From: Lujinxingia sediminis
GTDB taxonomy: Bacteria; Myxococcota_A; Bradymonadia; Bradymonadales; Bradymonadaceae
DNA: 64,000 bases
Direction of reading: 5' to 3'
NCBI RefSeq assembly: GCF_004005565.1
Contig: NZ_SADD01000002.1
Coordinates: forward strand, 248,001-312,000
Position 1 is the first letter of the stretch. Each line of letters opens with the position of its first letter. Shown piece after piece: positions 9,301 through 16,642 of this stretch. The notes under the pieces are model-generated. The model had not been told where the DNA came from. It did no database searches and saw only the letters and a list, made by a program, of their open reading frames with translations. The position numbers and the translations under genes were made by a program.

Positions 9301-10138
9301 GCGACCCCTCGATCTCCTCCGAGGCGCACACGCCTTCCTCACCACAGCTAAAAACCTCGACCACACGCGTCTGCACCCCGGCCTGAATACACGCATCACC
9401 GTCTTCAAACACACACTCGCCCCAGGGGCCCGCCAGTGCTTCGCCACAATCCGCATCAGCGCCGCACTGCTGGCCAACGTCGCAGGCTTCGCAGGAGTCC
9501 CCGCCGCAGTCCACATCGGACTCCGCGCCGTTCTGAACGCCGTCGTCGCAGGTGGGCACCACGCAGCCGCCCTCCACGCACTGCGCACCTTCCTCAGAGC
9601 AACTGCCATCATCCTGACACGTCGCGTAGCACACGCCCCGGTAACAGGTCTCCGCCGCGCCACAGATCACATCATCGCAGCTCAGCGCGGTGCATGCGCC
9701 CTGAAAGCAGCGCTCTTCAGCGCCGCACTCCGCGCTATGATCACACGCCGCGTAGCACTGCCCCCGGTAGCAGGCCTGACCTTCGTCGCAGGACACCCCT
9801 TCGCAGCCCACGCCCACGCAGATGTTGTTCTGGCACAGCCCGCTTGAACAGTCGCCCCCATCCTCACAGCCCTGCCCCGGCTCGCACGCCTCGCACTCCG
9901 AGCCGCCGCAATCCACGCCGGTCTCCCCGCCATTCTGCTCGCCATCGTCGCAGGTCGGCGCCGGAGGCACATCGCCCACATCCGGCAGCGGCGCATCAAG
10001 CAGATCCCCCACGTCCAGGCCATCGTCGGGGTCCGCTACGATCACCTCCCCGTCGGAATCGGAACACGACAAAAGTCCCAGAGATATGAGCACCACTACC
10101 AGCCAGGAGCTCAACCATCGAGAGCGCTTAGAAGTCAT
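6320..10138 (-). CDS. Giant Cys-rich lipoprotein with about 17 thrombospondin-1-like repeats
   Basis: With the ATG at 10138 the product has 1272 residues and a good lipoprotein signal (MTSKRSRWLS, hydrophobic core, LLSC with Cys25). An in-frame ATG 12 bp upstream and a longer frame to 10189 exist; no clear ribosome-binding site decides. After a short acidic linker come Cys-rich units with 'NGGETGVDCGGSEC' and '[14 protein letters not shown]', 'ACYRGQCY' and 'TCYRGVCY'. From about residue 220 to the end there are about 17 repeats of 55-62 residues of the W-S-x-C...GTRTRSV...C...C type. Two blocks are almost identical at DNA level 540 bp apart. The C-terminal repeats are Ser/Thr-rich, which suggests a stalk on the outer surface. 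It is the largest of three paralogues in this region. No function is known to me. Confidence 0.85.
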   Translation of the reverse strand: MTSKRSRWLSSWLVVVLISLGLLSCSDSDGEVIVADPDDGLDVGDLLDAPLPDVGDVPPAPTCDDGEQNGGETGVDCGGSECEACEPGQGCEDGGDCSSGLCQNNICVGVGCEGVSCDEGQACYRGQCYAACDHSAECGAEERCFQGACTALSCDDVICGAAETCYRGVCYATCQDDGSCSEEGAQCVEGGCVVPTCDDGVQNGAESDVDCGGDSCEACDVGQQCGADADCGEALAGPWGECVFEDGDACIQAGVQTRVVEVFSCGEEGVCASEEIEGSQSCERVTEADVCAEAMFGEWSSCEALEGAEADLCAYDGERRRTVTSFACASQSCEPAERDEVESCVRETDALACGEAVIGEWSGCEAVDGASVCALEGERRREIATYSCAEGGCQESISEEVESCALETDALECGAQEVGEWGPCMGFDGTCSQTGTQTRTITSYACGSGACVPSQRDETQSCSRDQGGVQCQEPDYGAWSDCGGFANACALEGTRSRTVTYYECAGDDSCAPREEVETESCTRDTTGMSCGAGVTHGEWSSCEYATECSLNGERTRSVVTQSCAGGGCESVTTTEIDTTACVRNTAGTSCGEGVTYGDWSASCEYASVCALEGTRTRSVVTRSCAGGSCEAVTTSETEVHADCARDTADVECGGTTHSDWSACGGFADECAQEGTQTRTATDRICAGGDCSSVDRTESQSCTRDTTGMSCGAGVTHGEWSSCEYATECSLNGERTRSVVTRSCVGGSCESVTTTEIDTTACVRNTAGTSCGEGVTYGDWSASCEYASVCALEGTRTRSVTTQSCADGSCSSVTSSQTATRSDCDRITTGDSCGAGVTYGDWSSTCSYANACSETGTRTRSVTTRTCSGGDCGAVTTSQTSTRSDCARDRSGVSCGSSTHTSWSACGGFANTCDTTGTQTRTRTDYNCSGGSCTTSTATETQACTRVTQGNSCGGNDYTSWSNCGGFSNTCDESGTQTRTRTEYHCSGGSCASSNFTESRTCYRDTDSSSCGTTSTGSWGSCGGFSSPCDRTGEQSRTVSERKCSNGTCTTVNRTETQSCTRSVTGNSCGASTHTSWGSCGGFSSTCDTTGEQTRTRTDYICNSSGTCTTSTATETQACTRSTHGTSCGTTQTGNWSSCGGFTSSCDETGTRTRSVTTYTCSNNSCTSSTTTETDNCSRNTDGISCGSGSSCGNWSFCQTGFGQCTGTQTRSCTDYRCSNGSCSSTTRTESQSCHAFIGRSCTANNGWSGCCDGNGYCEPQSRPGEPIRVCEL
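7742..8040. repeat. Copy 1 of a ~300-bp near-identical block inside the giant lipoprotein gene
   Basis: This block matches 8282-8580 with only scattered substitutions and at a constant offset of 540 bp, equal to three protein repeats (180 residues). Whole lines of 60 bases are identical. It indicates a recent tandem duplication or gene conversion. Confidence 0.85.
8282..8580. repeat. Copy 2 of the ~300-bp block, 540 bp from copy 1
   Basis: This is the second copy of the block described at 7742-8040. The intervening 240 bp encode a more diverged repeat. Confidence 0.85.
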
Positions 10139-10274
10139 CGGTAAGGCCATACGTTGAGGTTTTTCAAGGAGTAAGGGACTGCCGGACACAACTCACCATG
10201 TCGTCCACAGGCTCTCGTGCATCTTCCCCCTTGAGAGCCGGACCTCCGGCGCAGACGCGCCTTCATCGAGATGT

Positions 10275-10310
10275 AAACAAATGTTTCACCACTCCTTTTT
10301 GTTACAAAAA
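10275..10310 (-). promoter_or_regulatory. Two small palindromes upstream of the giant lipoprotein gene
   Basis: AAACAAATGTTT (10275-10286) and TTTTTGTTACAAAAA (10296-10310) are inverted repeats in an AT-rich patch 137-172 bp upstream of the start codon. They could be operators or part of a promoter region. No bound protein is suggested by the sequence. The rest of 10139-10398 shows nothing else. Confidence 0.3.
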
Positions 10311-10396
10311 CCCACAAAAATCCAGAGAAATCGGGAATATTGGCATCTTCACATAGTCACAATCACCCGAAGTCTCCCCGCCTCGACTCGCACCAC

Positions 10397-10432
10397 GCAA
10401 AAAGGCCGCCCCCGGGAACTCCCGGGAGCGGC
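10397..10432 (-). terminator. Probable terminator downstream of the DUF4168 lipoprotein gene
   Basis: A 14-base inverted repeat with one mismatch (aggccgcccccggg / cccgggagcggcct) is followed on the minus strand by a short T-run. It lies about 230 bp after the stop of the gene 10662-11213, beyond the fold-back element at 10483-10639. Confidence 0.6.
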
Positions 10433-10482
10433 CTCTTCACATGACGTACACCGCGTCAGCTCACGACCTTCGCTCGCTACCA

Positions 10483-10639
10483 CGCCGTGAGACGATGGTG
10501 CTCGTCGCTGGATGCGAGCTTAAACGCAACTTCGGCAAGGCGCGAAACGCAGGCGCTGCTTGAGCATCATCAAGGCTTTACGACAGAGCCCGAGATGCTT
10601 TCAATGCAGCAGATGCCGCATCAACGATAGCTCACGGCG
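10483..10639. repeat. 157-bp fold-back repeat element, copy A
   Basis: The element starts with cgccgtgag and ends with its exact complement ctcacggcg. The pairing can be extended inward by about ten more bases with one wobble and one mismatch. It is similar along its whole length to 34763-34919, sharing 'ggatgcgag', 'gcaaggcgc', 'cgcaggcg', 'tgctt' and 'caatgcagcag' in the same order. It lies 22 bp after the stop codon of the DUF4168 gene. It could be a MITE-like repeat or a structured RNA; it has no open frame of note. Confidence 0.65.
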
Positions 10640-10661
10640 TCCTACTCGCCGCGAACTCCAA

Positions 10662-11213
10662 TTACTCCAGAACGCGCAGCAGCTCTGCCTCAAAGCGCTT
10701 CTGCAGCGTCGTGTCCCGCTCCAGGCGCTGCGCGAACATCGTATAATCTTCAAAGGCCATGCCCGACTCCTCGACCACAGACTGAAGCCGGGAGATCGCC
10801 TCCTGCTGGACCTTCTGCACGTCTTCAGGCGACTGCACCGAGGCCATCTTCTTCTGCACCTCAGCCTGCACCGGCTGCATCGCCATAAAGGCCCGGGCGA
10901 ACGCCTTCACCTGTGCATCGTCGAACTCCTCCTGCTCCACCTCCGGCGCAGCGGGAGCCTGCGCCCCCTCGGAGCTCGCAGCCTCATCCTCAGACGCAGC
11001 TTCGTCGTCCACCTCCGGCTCCTCAATCACCTCCGGCGTCTTGATCACCTCGGGCGCTTTGGACTCATCGCCGGCGCTCTCGGCGCTCACCTCGGGCTCG
11101 GTCTGAAGATCGGGCTTCTCGTCCACCTCGCAGGCCATCAACCCGGCAGCTCCGAACGCCAGAAGAAGTCCACGCAGCGCGTTATGTCGGTGAATCCAGG
11201 GCTTCAGCTTCAT
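10662..11213 (-). CDS. DUF4168-family lipoprotein
   Basis: The start at 11213 (MKLKPWIHRHN) has GGAG six bases upstream and gives a 183-residue product; the longer frame to 11294 lacks such a site. A signal peptide ends in the lipobox GLMAC. An acidic linker of about 65 residues follows ('PEVIKTPEVIEEPEVDD', 'EDEAASSEG'). The C-terminal 85 residues match the DUF4168 pattern: FDDAQVKAFARAFMAMQ, then a helix with PEDVQKVQQEA, 'ESGMAFEDYTMFAQRLERD' and a final helix. Members of this family are periplasmic or envelope helical proteins of unknown role. The gene stands alone. Confidence 0.75.
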   Translation of the reverse strand: MKLKPWIHRHNALRGLLLAFGAAGLMACEVDEKPDLQTEPEVSAESAGDESKAPEVIKTPEVIEEPEVDDEAASEDEAASSEGAQAPAAPEVEQEEFDDAQVKAFARAFMAMQPVQAEVQKKMASVQSPEDVQKVQQEAISRLQSVVEESGMAFEDYTMFAQRLERDTTLQKRFEAELLRVLE

Positions 11214-11432
11214 CGTTGCTCCTTCCATTCGAGTTGCGGAGGCTCGCCGAACCCGACCATCCAGGTCCGACACGTCACGCGTCATGATTTGCAAGATGCG
11301 TTCTACCCTCGCCAGGCGTGATATCTCACCCGAAATTCACCCTGTGACCCCGAAAATACGTGCCGATATGCGACATGTTGCACATCACAACACCTGTTGC
11401 CCCCTCGTTCTCCCCTTTCGAAGGGGCCGAAC

Positions 11433-12308
11433 CTACCCCTTACCGTTGGCTCGTTCCTGGTAGCGATCCGCCACGATATCGCGCAGCGCACGCGCCTCCA
11501 CCCCGGCCGACTCATTGACGATGGAGGCCTCCAGAATCGCCTTCGGATCAACCTCGTGCACCGCCGTGCGCAGACGCGCATACGAGAAACGATCGATGAT
11601 GCAGTAGATGATCTGCCGGGGCTCCCCGCTATAGCCCCCCACCCCCTGCAGGAGCGTCACACGCATCTTCATCTCTTCGACGAGCTTGCGTCGAACCGGC
11701 TCGCAGTTGTCGCTGATGATCATCACCGAGACGACCTGGTTGAACCCCTCCAGCACAAAATCGATGACCTTGGTGACCAGAAAGAACACCGCCACCGAGA
11801 ACATCGCGCTCTCCAGGCCGAACACCAACGCCGCCCCGCTCAAAATCACCACGTTGATCGAGAGCAGAAAGGTGCTCACCGGAATGTTGAAGCGCTGGTT
11901 GGCCCAGACCGCCAGCATCTCGGTGCCGTCGATCGCCCCGCCATTTCGCACCACAATACCCACCCCCAACCCCAGCAGGAGCCCCCCGTAAAGGACGATG
12001 AGCACCTCGGAGGTCGTCACAGCCGGAACATCGCGCAACATCACCAGCCCCAGCAACGCCACCGCGTTGCTGTACCCGGTACGCCAGGCGAACGTCTTAC
12101 CCAGCGCACGCGCGCTGATCACCAGAATCGGGCCGTTAAGACAGAGCAGAAAAAGCCAGATCGGCAACCCGAAGAGCTTCGCACCCATGATCGAGAGCGC
12201 CGTGGTACCGCCATCGACCAGGCTGTTTGGCGCCAGAATCAGCTCCAGCGCCAGCGCCACGAGGACCGCACCCACCGTCAACATCAGATAATCCACAAAG
12301 GTGCGCAT
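11433..12308 (-). CDS. YitT-family integral membrane protein
   Basis: The 291-residue product begins with five hydrophobic segments (about residues 5-25, 45-65, 78-95, 103-122, 148-185). The pattern APNSLVDGGTTALSI, NGPILVIS, RNGGAIDGTEMLAV and INVVILSGAALVFGL is typical of YitT (DUF161) proteins. The C-terminal 90 residues form the soluble DUF2179 domain, with 'QGVGGYSGEPRQIIYCII' as its hallmark. The family is of unknown transport function. It lies 25 bp after the glutathione-transferase-like gene and is probably co-transcribed with it. GAGG precedes the ATG. Confidence 0.88.
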   Translation of the reverse strand: MRTFVDYLMLTVGAVLVALALELILAPNSLVDGGTTALSIMGAKLFGLPIWLFLLCLNGPILVISARALGKTFAWRTGYSNAVALLGLVMLRDVPAVTTSEVLIVLYGGLLLGLGVGIVVRNGGAIDGTEMLAVWANQRFNIPVSTFLLSINVVILSGAALVFGLESAMFSVAVFFLVTKVIDFVLEGFNQVVSVMIISDNCEPVRRKLVEEMKMRVTLLQGVGGYSGEPRQIIYCIIDRFSYARLRTAVHEVDPKAILEASIVNESAGVEARALRDIVADRYQERANGKG

Positions 12309-12333
12309 CCATCCTCACATCTCTCAACCATCA

Positions 12334-12987
12334 TCACTCGCTACGAAGCAGCTCGACCATCTTTTCGGTCAACCCCTCGGCCCGGGCCGCCTGAACGCTC
12401 TCACGCGCCAGCAGCGCCTGACTGTAGGCCTGGACCTCTTCCAACCCGTCAAGAAGATCGCCCCAGCCCATCACCTCCATCGAGGCCCATCGCGTAAACA
12501 CCGGGGCCAGGGTCGCATCCACAAGGCTGAAGGACGCACCGGAAAAGTACGGTCCTTTTTGACGCTCGCGCAAGGCTCCTTCGATACGCTCCAGCGCACT
12601 CCGCACCGTCGCACGCCCCTGCTCAACCCGGACCGGGTCGCCGCCGGCAAACCACAGCGTCCCCACCCCATCCATCAGCACATCGTTGGCAAAAGCTATC
12701 CACGCCCGCGCGCGCGCCCGCTCCAGCGGCCCCTCCGGAAGCAGCGCCGGCTCGGGGAGCACCTCCTCGAGAAACTCGTTGATCACGCTCGACTCGAAGA
12801 TCGGCACCTCATCGACCACCAACACCGGTACTTTGCCGCGCGGCGAGAGCTTGAGGAACCAGTCGGGCTTATCTTTGAGGTCGATGAAAACCTGCTCAAA
12901 GGCCTGCCCCTTCTCATGGAGCACCACACGGCTGCGCTCCACATACGGACAGAGATCAAACGAGATCAGAGTATACGTCGACGACAT
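12334..12987 (-). CDS. Glutathione S-transferase family protein
   Basis: This 217-residue protein has a thioredoxin-like N-terminal domain (YTLISFDLCPYVERSRVVL at 5-23) with Cys13-Pro14 in the place of the CPY/CPF motif of Omega- and Beta-type enzymes. Next come the cis-Pro segment GKVPVLVVDE and the glutathione-binding FESSVINEFLEE. The helical C-terminal domain follows from about residue 90. The conserved Cys suggests a thiol transferase or dehydroascorbate-reductase-like activity rather than classical conjugation, which is inference. AGGAG lies eight bases before the ATG. It precedes the YitT gene by 25 bp. Confidence 0.85.
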   Translation of the reverse strand: MSSTYTLISFDLCPYVERSRVVLHEKGQAFEQVFIDLKDKPDWFLKLSPRGKVPVLVVDEVPIFESSVINEFLEEVLPEPALLPEGPLERARARAWIAFANDVLMDGVGTLWFAGGDPVRVEQGRATVRSALERIEGALRERQKGPYFSGASFSLVDATLAPVFTRWASMEVMGWGDLLDGLEEVQAYSQALLARESVQAARAEGLTEKMVELLRSE

Positions 12988-13148
12988 CTTCGCGCTCCTG
13001 CTTTAAGTCTGAGACAACGGCACCATGCCGACTCCCAAACACAGCACCGCTGCGCTCTCGTCAACACAGGGCAAACGCATCTCCGCGTTGCCTCAACGCA
13101 ACTTCGGCAGAAACGCCCCCCCCACGCCCTACGAATTCTCACGAAACC

Positions 13149-14603
13149 TCAGGTCCCCGGCCCGTAGCGCAACTTCTCGGAGGTACCCGCCGTCAGGCGA
13201 AGATCGCCGGTGAGGCTGCGCAACGCGGTACGAATCCCCTCTTCGACCACCGGATGGTAGAAGGGCATATCCAGCGCATCAAACACCGTCATCCCACTCT
13301 GCACCGCCCAGGCCAGCAGATGCGCGGTATGCTCTACCCCCGGCCCGAACATCTCGGCGCCGCACAGTCTGCCGGTGTCGCGGTCGGCGTAGATCCTCAC
13401 AAGCCCCTTATTCTTCGCCTCGACCCGCGCGCGGCCCTGGTCTGCATACGACACCTCGCCGATGCCGCACTTCTCTTTATCGAGCGACTTCCAGCCGCAG
13501 CCCACCACCGCCATCTGCGGATCGGTAAAGGTGATCGCCAGCGGCGCGCGCCGAATCTGCGCGCGGATATCGGGGAAGTTCGCCGCATTGCTGCCCGCGA
13601 TTCGCCCTTCATCGGCCGCCTCATGCAGCAGCGGGTAGTGGTTGGCCGCATCACCGGCCATGAACACCGGCAGCTCACCCACCTGGGTGGTGCGCGGATC
13701 GAACGAAGGCTGCCCGCGCTCATCCACGGGCACACCGGCCTCCTTAAGCCCCAGCCCCGCAAGGTTGGGGCGGCGCCCGGCGGTCACGATCACCTTTTCA
13801 AAACGCGCCTCACCGGGCTGCTTCTGAGCGTCGTGCCAGCGCAGCACGAAGCCGCCTTTACCGTCGGTGGCCTCGCTCACATCAAAGGCATCGATGCCCA
13901 GGTGCAGGTCGAGCTCGTCGCCGAGCACCTCGTGAATCACCTCGACGACCTTCGGATCGTGAAGATGCGCCAGCTCATAAAAGGGCGAAAAGAACGAGAC
14001 TCGCACTCCCAGCCGATGCAACGCCTGACCGAGTTCCAGACCAATCACCCCCGGCCCGACCACGGCCACCGACTCGGGCAGATCCTCCCATTCAAAAACA
14101 TCGGCGCTGGTGGACAACGACTCTCTGAGCGGCATGAGGTTCGGCGGGAAATAAGGGCTGGAGCCGGTGGCGATCACCACCGCGCGAGCGTTGATCTCCA
14201 TCTCCTCATCGCTGCCTTCCAGGGCCACCCGCACCGTGGTCGGCGAGGTCAGGCGTGCTCGCCCGCGAATGCGCACCTCATCGGGAATGCGCTCGGTTGA
14301 TTTGAGCACAAAACCCACAAAACGATCCCGCTCGCGCCGCACCCGCTCCAGCACCTCTCGCCCATCAACGCGCATCCCTTCGGGGTGCACGCCAAAGGTC
14401 GGCGCTTTCCGGACCGCATCGGCCGCGTTGGCCGCGGCGATCAACAACTTCGAGGGCATGCACCCCACCCGCGCGCAGGTGGTTCCGTAAGGGCCATCTT
14501 CAATGAGCGCCACGCTGGCACCGGCCTTACGCGCCGCACTTTGCGCTCCAAGCCCGGCCGTCCCGGCCCCGATCACCACCACATCCACGTCGCGCTTTTG
14601 CAT
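13149..14603 (-). CDS. Dihydrolipoamide-dehydrogenase-like flavoprotein disulfide oxidoreductase
   Basis: The start at 14603 (MQKRDVDVVVIGAG) follows GAGGAG and gives 484 residues; the longer frame to 14678 adds an unlikely leader. It has the FAD fold GAGTAGLGA (12-20), the redox disulfide Cys43/Cys48 in CARVGCMPSK, an NAD fold VVGPGVIGLELG, a second FAD motif VFMAGDAAN, and the C-terminal His450-Glu454/455 pair (YHPVVEEG) that acts as base. This is the layout of class I pyridine-nucleotide disulfide reductases, closest in my reading to the lipoamide dehydrogenase group with RRERDRFVGFV. No E1 or E2 of a 2-oxo-acid complex is adjacent, so lipoamide as substrate is not certain. Confidence 0.85.
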   Translation of the reverse strand: MQKRDVDVVVIGAGTAGLGAQSAARKAGASVALIEDGPYGTTCARVGCMPSKLLIAAANAADAVRKAPTFGVHPEGMRVDGREVLERVRRERDRFVGFVLKSTERIPDEVRIRGRARLTSPTTVRVALEGSDEEMEINARAVVIATGSSPYFPPNLMPLRESLSTSADVFEWEDLPESVAVVGPGVIGLELGQALHRLGVRVSFFSPFYELAHLHDPKVVEVIHEVLGDELDLHLGIDAFDVSEATDGKGGFVLRWHDAQKQPGEARFEKVIVTAGRRPNLAGLGLKEAGVPVDERGQPSFDPRTTQVGELPVFMAGDAANHYPLLHEAADEGRIAGSNAANFPDIRAQIRRAPLAITFTDPQMAVVGCGWKSLDKEKCGIGEVSYADQGRARVEAKNKGLVRIYADRDTGRLCGAEMFGPGVEHTAHLLAWAVQSGMTVFDALDMPFYHPVVEEGIRTALRSLTGDLRLTAGTSEKLRYGPGT

Positions 14604-14643
14604 CCCTGAGCTCCTCACTGCAATGGCATGTATGACCCGCGCC

Positions 14644-15072
14644 TCAACTCCAACATTCGGCGGCCTGGCGCAGCACATCGATCACACTGACCACGCCCAC
14701 CACTTCCTCGCCCTCCACCACCGGGAGCGCGCCGACGCGGTACATCAAGAGCGCTTCCACCGCCCGGGACGCATCATCCTCGGGGCGAACCGTGACCACG
14801 TCACGATCCACCAGAAAACGGCTCTTGATGATTGTGGCCACCGGCGATTCCAGCACCTCTTTGACGTCCGCCTGCGAGAGCATAGTAAACACTCCGGGCA
14901 TCGAGTGAATGAACGTCAGATCACGATCGCTGACCATGCCCACGATCCCCTCGGTGTCGACCACGGGCACATGGCGGATGCCCCGCTCCCGCATCAACGC
15001 CAGCACCGCCTCGATGCTCGTGTCAGGGCTGACCACCACCGGATCGCTCGTCATCACCTCGCGCACCTTCAT
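14644..15072 (-). CDS. Tandem CBS-domain protein
   Basis: The ATG at 15072 has AGGAGG six bases upstream, giving 142 residues (MKVREVMTSDPVVVSPD). Two CBS domains fill the protein: the first covers REVMTSDPVVVSPDTSIEA to GMVSDRDL, the second covers ATIIKSRFLVDRDVVTVRPEDDA to GVVSVIDVLRQ. Such stand-alone pairs bind adenine nucleotides and report energy state to partners. No partner is encoded in the same frame. The gene ends 40 bp before the lipoamide-dehydrogenase-like gene and probably shares its transcript. Confidence 0.88.
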   Translation of the reverse strand: MKVREVMTSDPVVVSPDTSIEAVLALMRERGIRHVPVVDTEGIVGMVSDRDLTFIHSMPGVFTMLSQADVKEVLESPVATIIKSRFLVDRDVVTVRPEDDASRAVEALLMYRVGALPVVEGEEVVGVVSVIDVLRQAAECWS

Positions 15073-15184
15073 CCCTGCCTCCTGCGCCGGCATCGACAAC
15101 GCGGCCTCATTGCCCGCACGGACCATCCGGCCAACCTGTTGATATCAAAGACGAATTCAACATCGCGCGACGCGGAGCAACGAC

Positions 15185-16642
15185 TCAATTCTCGATCACA
15201 ACCCCGGCCTCGCGGTACTCACGGAGCCGATACTGGACCTTACGCACGCTGATGCCAAGCATCTCCGCGGTCTCCGCGCTGCTTCCACCGGTGGCCTCGT
15301 AGGTGCGTAGAAGCGCATGGCGCTCGATCTCGGCCAGGGTCGACCCGGGGATCTGCACGCCGATCTCACCGGGCGTCGTGCCGCTCTGTCGCAGAAGCTC
15401 CGCGGGCAAATGACGAAGCTCCAGGCGTTTGCCATCGGTGAGCACCACCGCGCGCTCGATCACATTCTCCAGTTCACGCACGTTTCCGGGCCACTCGTAG
15501 CGCTCCAGGGCGCTCATCACCTCGGGGGCGACTTCTTCAATGCTGCGGCCGTTCTCCTGGGCGTACTTCGCCACAAAATGTCGTGCCAGCAGGGGCACAT
15601 CCCCCGGCCTGGCGCGCAGCGGAGGCGCCTCGATATGAATGACGTTGAGACGAAAATAGAGATCTTCGCGAAAACGACCGGCTTTGACCTCGGCTTCCAG
15701 ATCACGGTTGGTCGCGGCGACCACCCGCACATCCACCGAGATGGTCTTGTTGCCCCCGACCCGCTCAAACTCCCGCTGCTGCAAGAACCTCAGGAGTTTG
15801 ACCTGAATCGTCGGCGAAATCTCGCCGATTTCATCCAGGAAGAGGGTGCCGCCGTGGGCCTCCTCAAAACGGCCCTCGCGTCGGGCGCTGGCACCGGTGA
15901 ACGCGCCCTTTTCGTGGCCGAAGAGTTCGCTCTCCAACAGGCTCTCCGCCAGCGCCGCACAATGCAGGCGCACAAAAGGCTTGTCGACGCGCCCGCTCTT
16001 CTCATGGAGCATCCGCGCGATCAGCTCCTTACCCGTACCGCTCTCGCCGGTGATCATCACCGTGGCGCGCGCGCCGGCCACCTGGTCGATCATCGCAATG
16101 AGCGACTGCACCGCCGGGCTCGCCCCCAGGATCTTTGTGCGCGATTGCTCGCGATGCTCGGCGTGGCGGGCGCGCAGATTGGTAAGCTCGCGACGCTCCT
16201 CAATGCGCTCCATCGCCCGGGAGAGCACCAGTGAGACTGCGTCGAAGTTCAGGGGCTTGGTCAGATAGTCGTCGGCGCCGGCCTTCATCGCCTCCACCGC
16301 ACTCTCCACGCTGCCAAAAGCGGTCATCACCACACAGCCCAGCTCCGGCTGCTCCTCGCGCGCCTTCTTGACCAGCGTGATCCCGTCCATCACAGGCATG
16401 CGCCAGTCGGTCAGGAGCACCTCACAGGGCCACTCACGCAAGATCCCCAGCGCCTTAAAACCGTCGCCGGCCGAAGACACCTCGTAGCCCTCATCGCTGA
16501 GAAGTTCCACAAGCGCGCGGCGGGCATGCGGTTCATCGTCGACCACCAGGATGCGGCGTTTGCGCTGCGGCGCCTGAGTCTCAGGCGCCTTCTCAACGCG
16601 CTCAGCGGGAGAAACAGCCATCTCATCAGTCCATGCACTCAT
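15185..16642 (-). CDS. Sigma-54-dependent response regulator (NtrC family)
   Basis: The 485-residue protein has a receiver domain (about 30-145) with acidic pocket DD35-36, phosphoacceptor Asp79 in LLTDWRMP and Lys129 in TKP. An AAA+ domain (about 170-400) has Walker A GESGTGKE (199-206), the sigma-54-contact loop GAFTGA (246-251) and Walker B TLFLDEIG (266-273). A Fis-type helix-turn-helix ends it ([20 protein letters not shown]). It activates transcription at sigma-54 promoters after phosphorylation. Its start overlaps the stop of the kinase gene by four bases (ATGA), so the two are translationally coupled and form a two-component system. Target genes are not evident. Confidence 0.95.
   Translation of the reverse strand: MSAWTDEMAVSPAERVEKAPETQAPQRKRRILVVDDEPHARRALVELLSDEGYEVSSAGDGFKALGILREWPCEVLLTDWRMPVMDGITLVKKAREEQPELGCVVMTAFGSVESAVEAMKAGADDYLTKPLNFDAVSLVLSRAMERIEERRELTNLRARHAEHREQSRTKILGASPAVQSLIAMIDQVAGARATVMITGESGTGKELIARMLHEKSGRVDKPFVRLHCAALAESLLESELFGHEKGAFTGASARREGRFEEAHGGTLFLDEIGEISPTIQVKLLRFLQQREFERVGGNKTISVDVRVVAATNRDLEAEVKAGRFREDLYFRLNVIHIEAPPLRARPGDVPLLARHFVAKYAQENGRSIEEVAPEVMSALERYEWPGNVRELENVIERAVVLTDGKRLELRHLPAELLRQSGTTPGEIGVQIPGSTLAEIERHALLRTYEATGGSSAETAEMLGISVRKVQYRLREYREAGVVIEN

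Noticed and set aside
13070-13110. Partial match (aacgcaacttcggca) to the 157-bp fold-back element
   Set aside because: Only 15 bases match and the flanks do not, so chance or a very decayed copy cannot be told apart.
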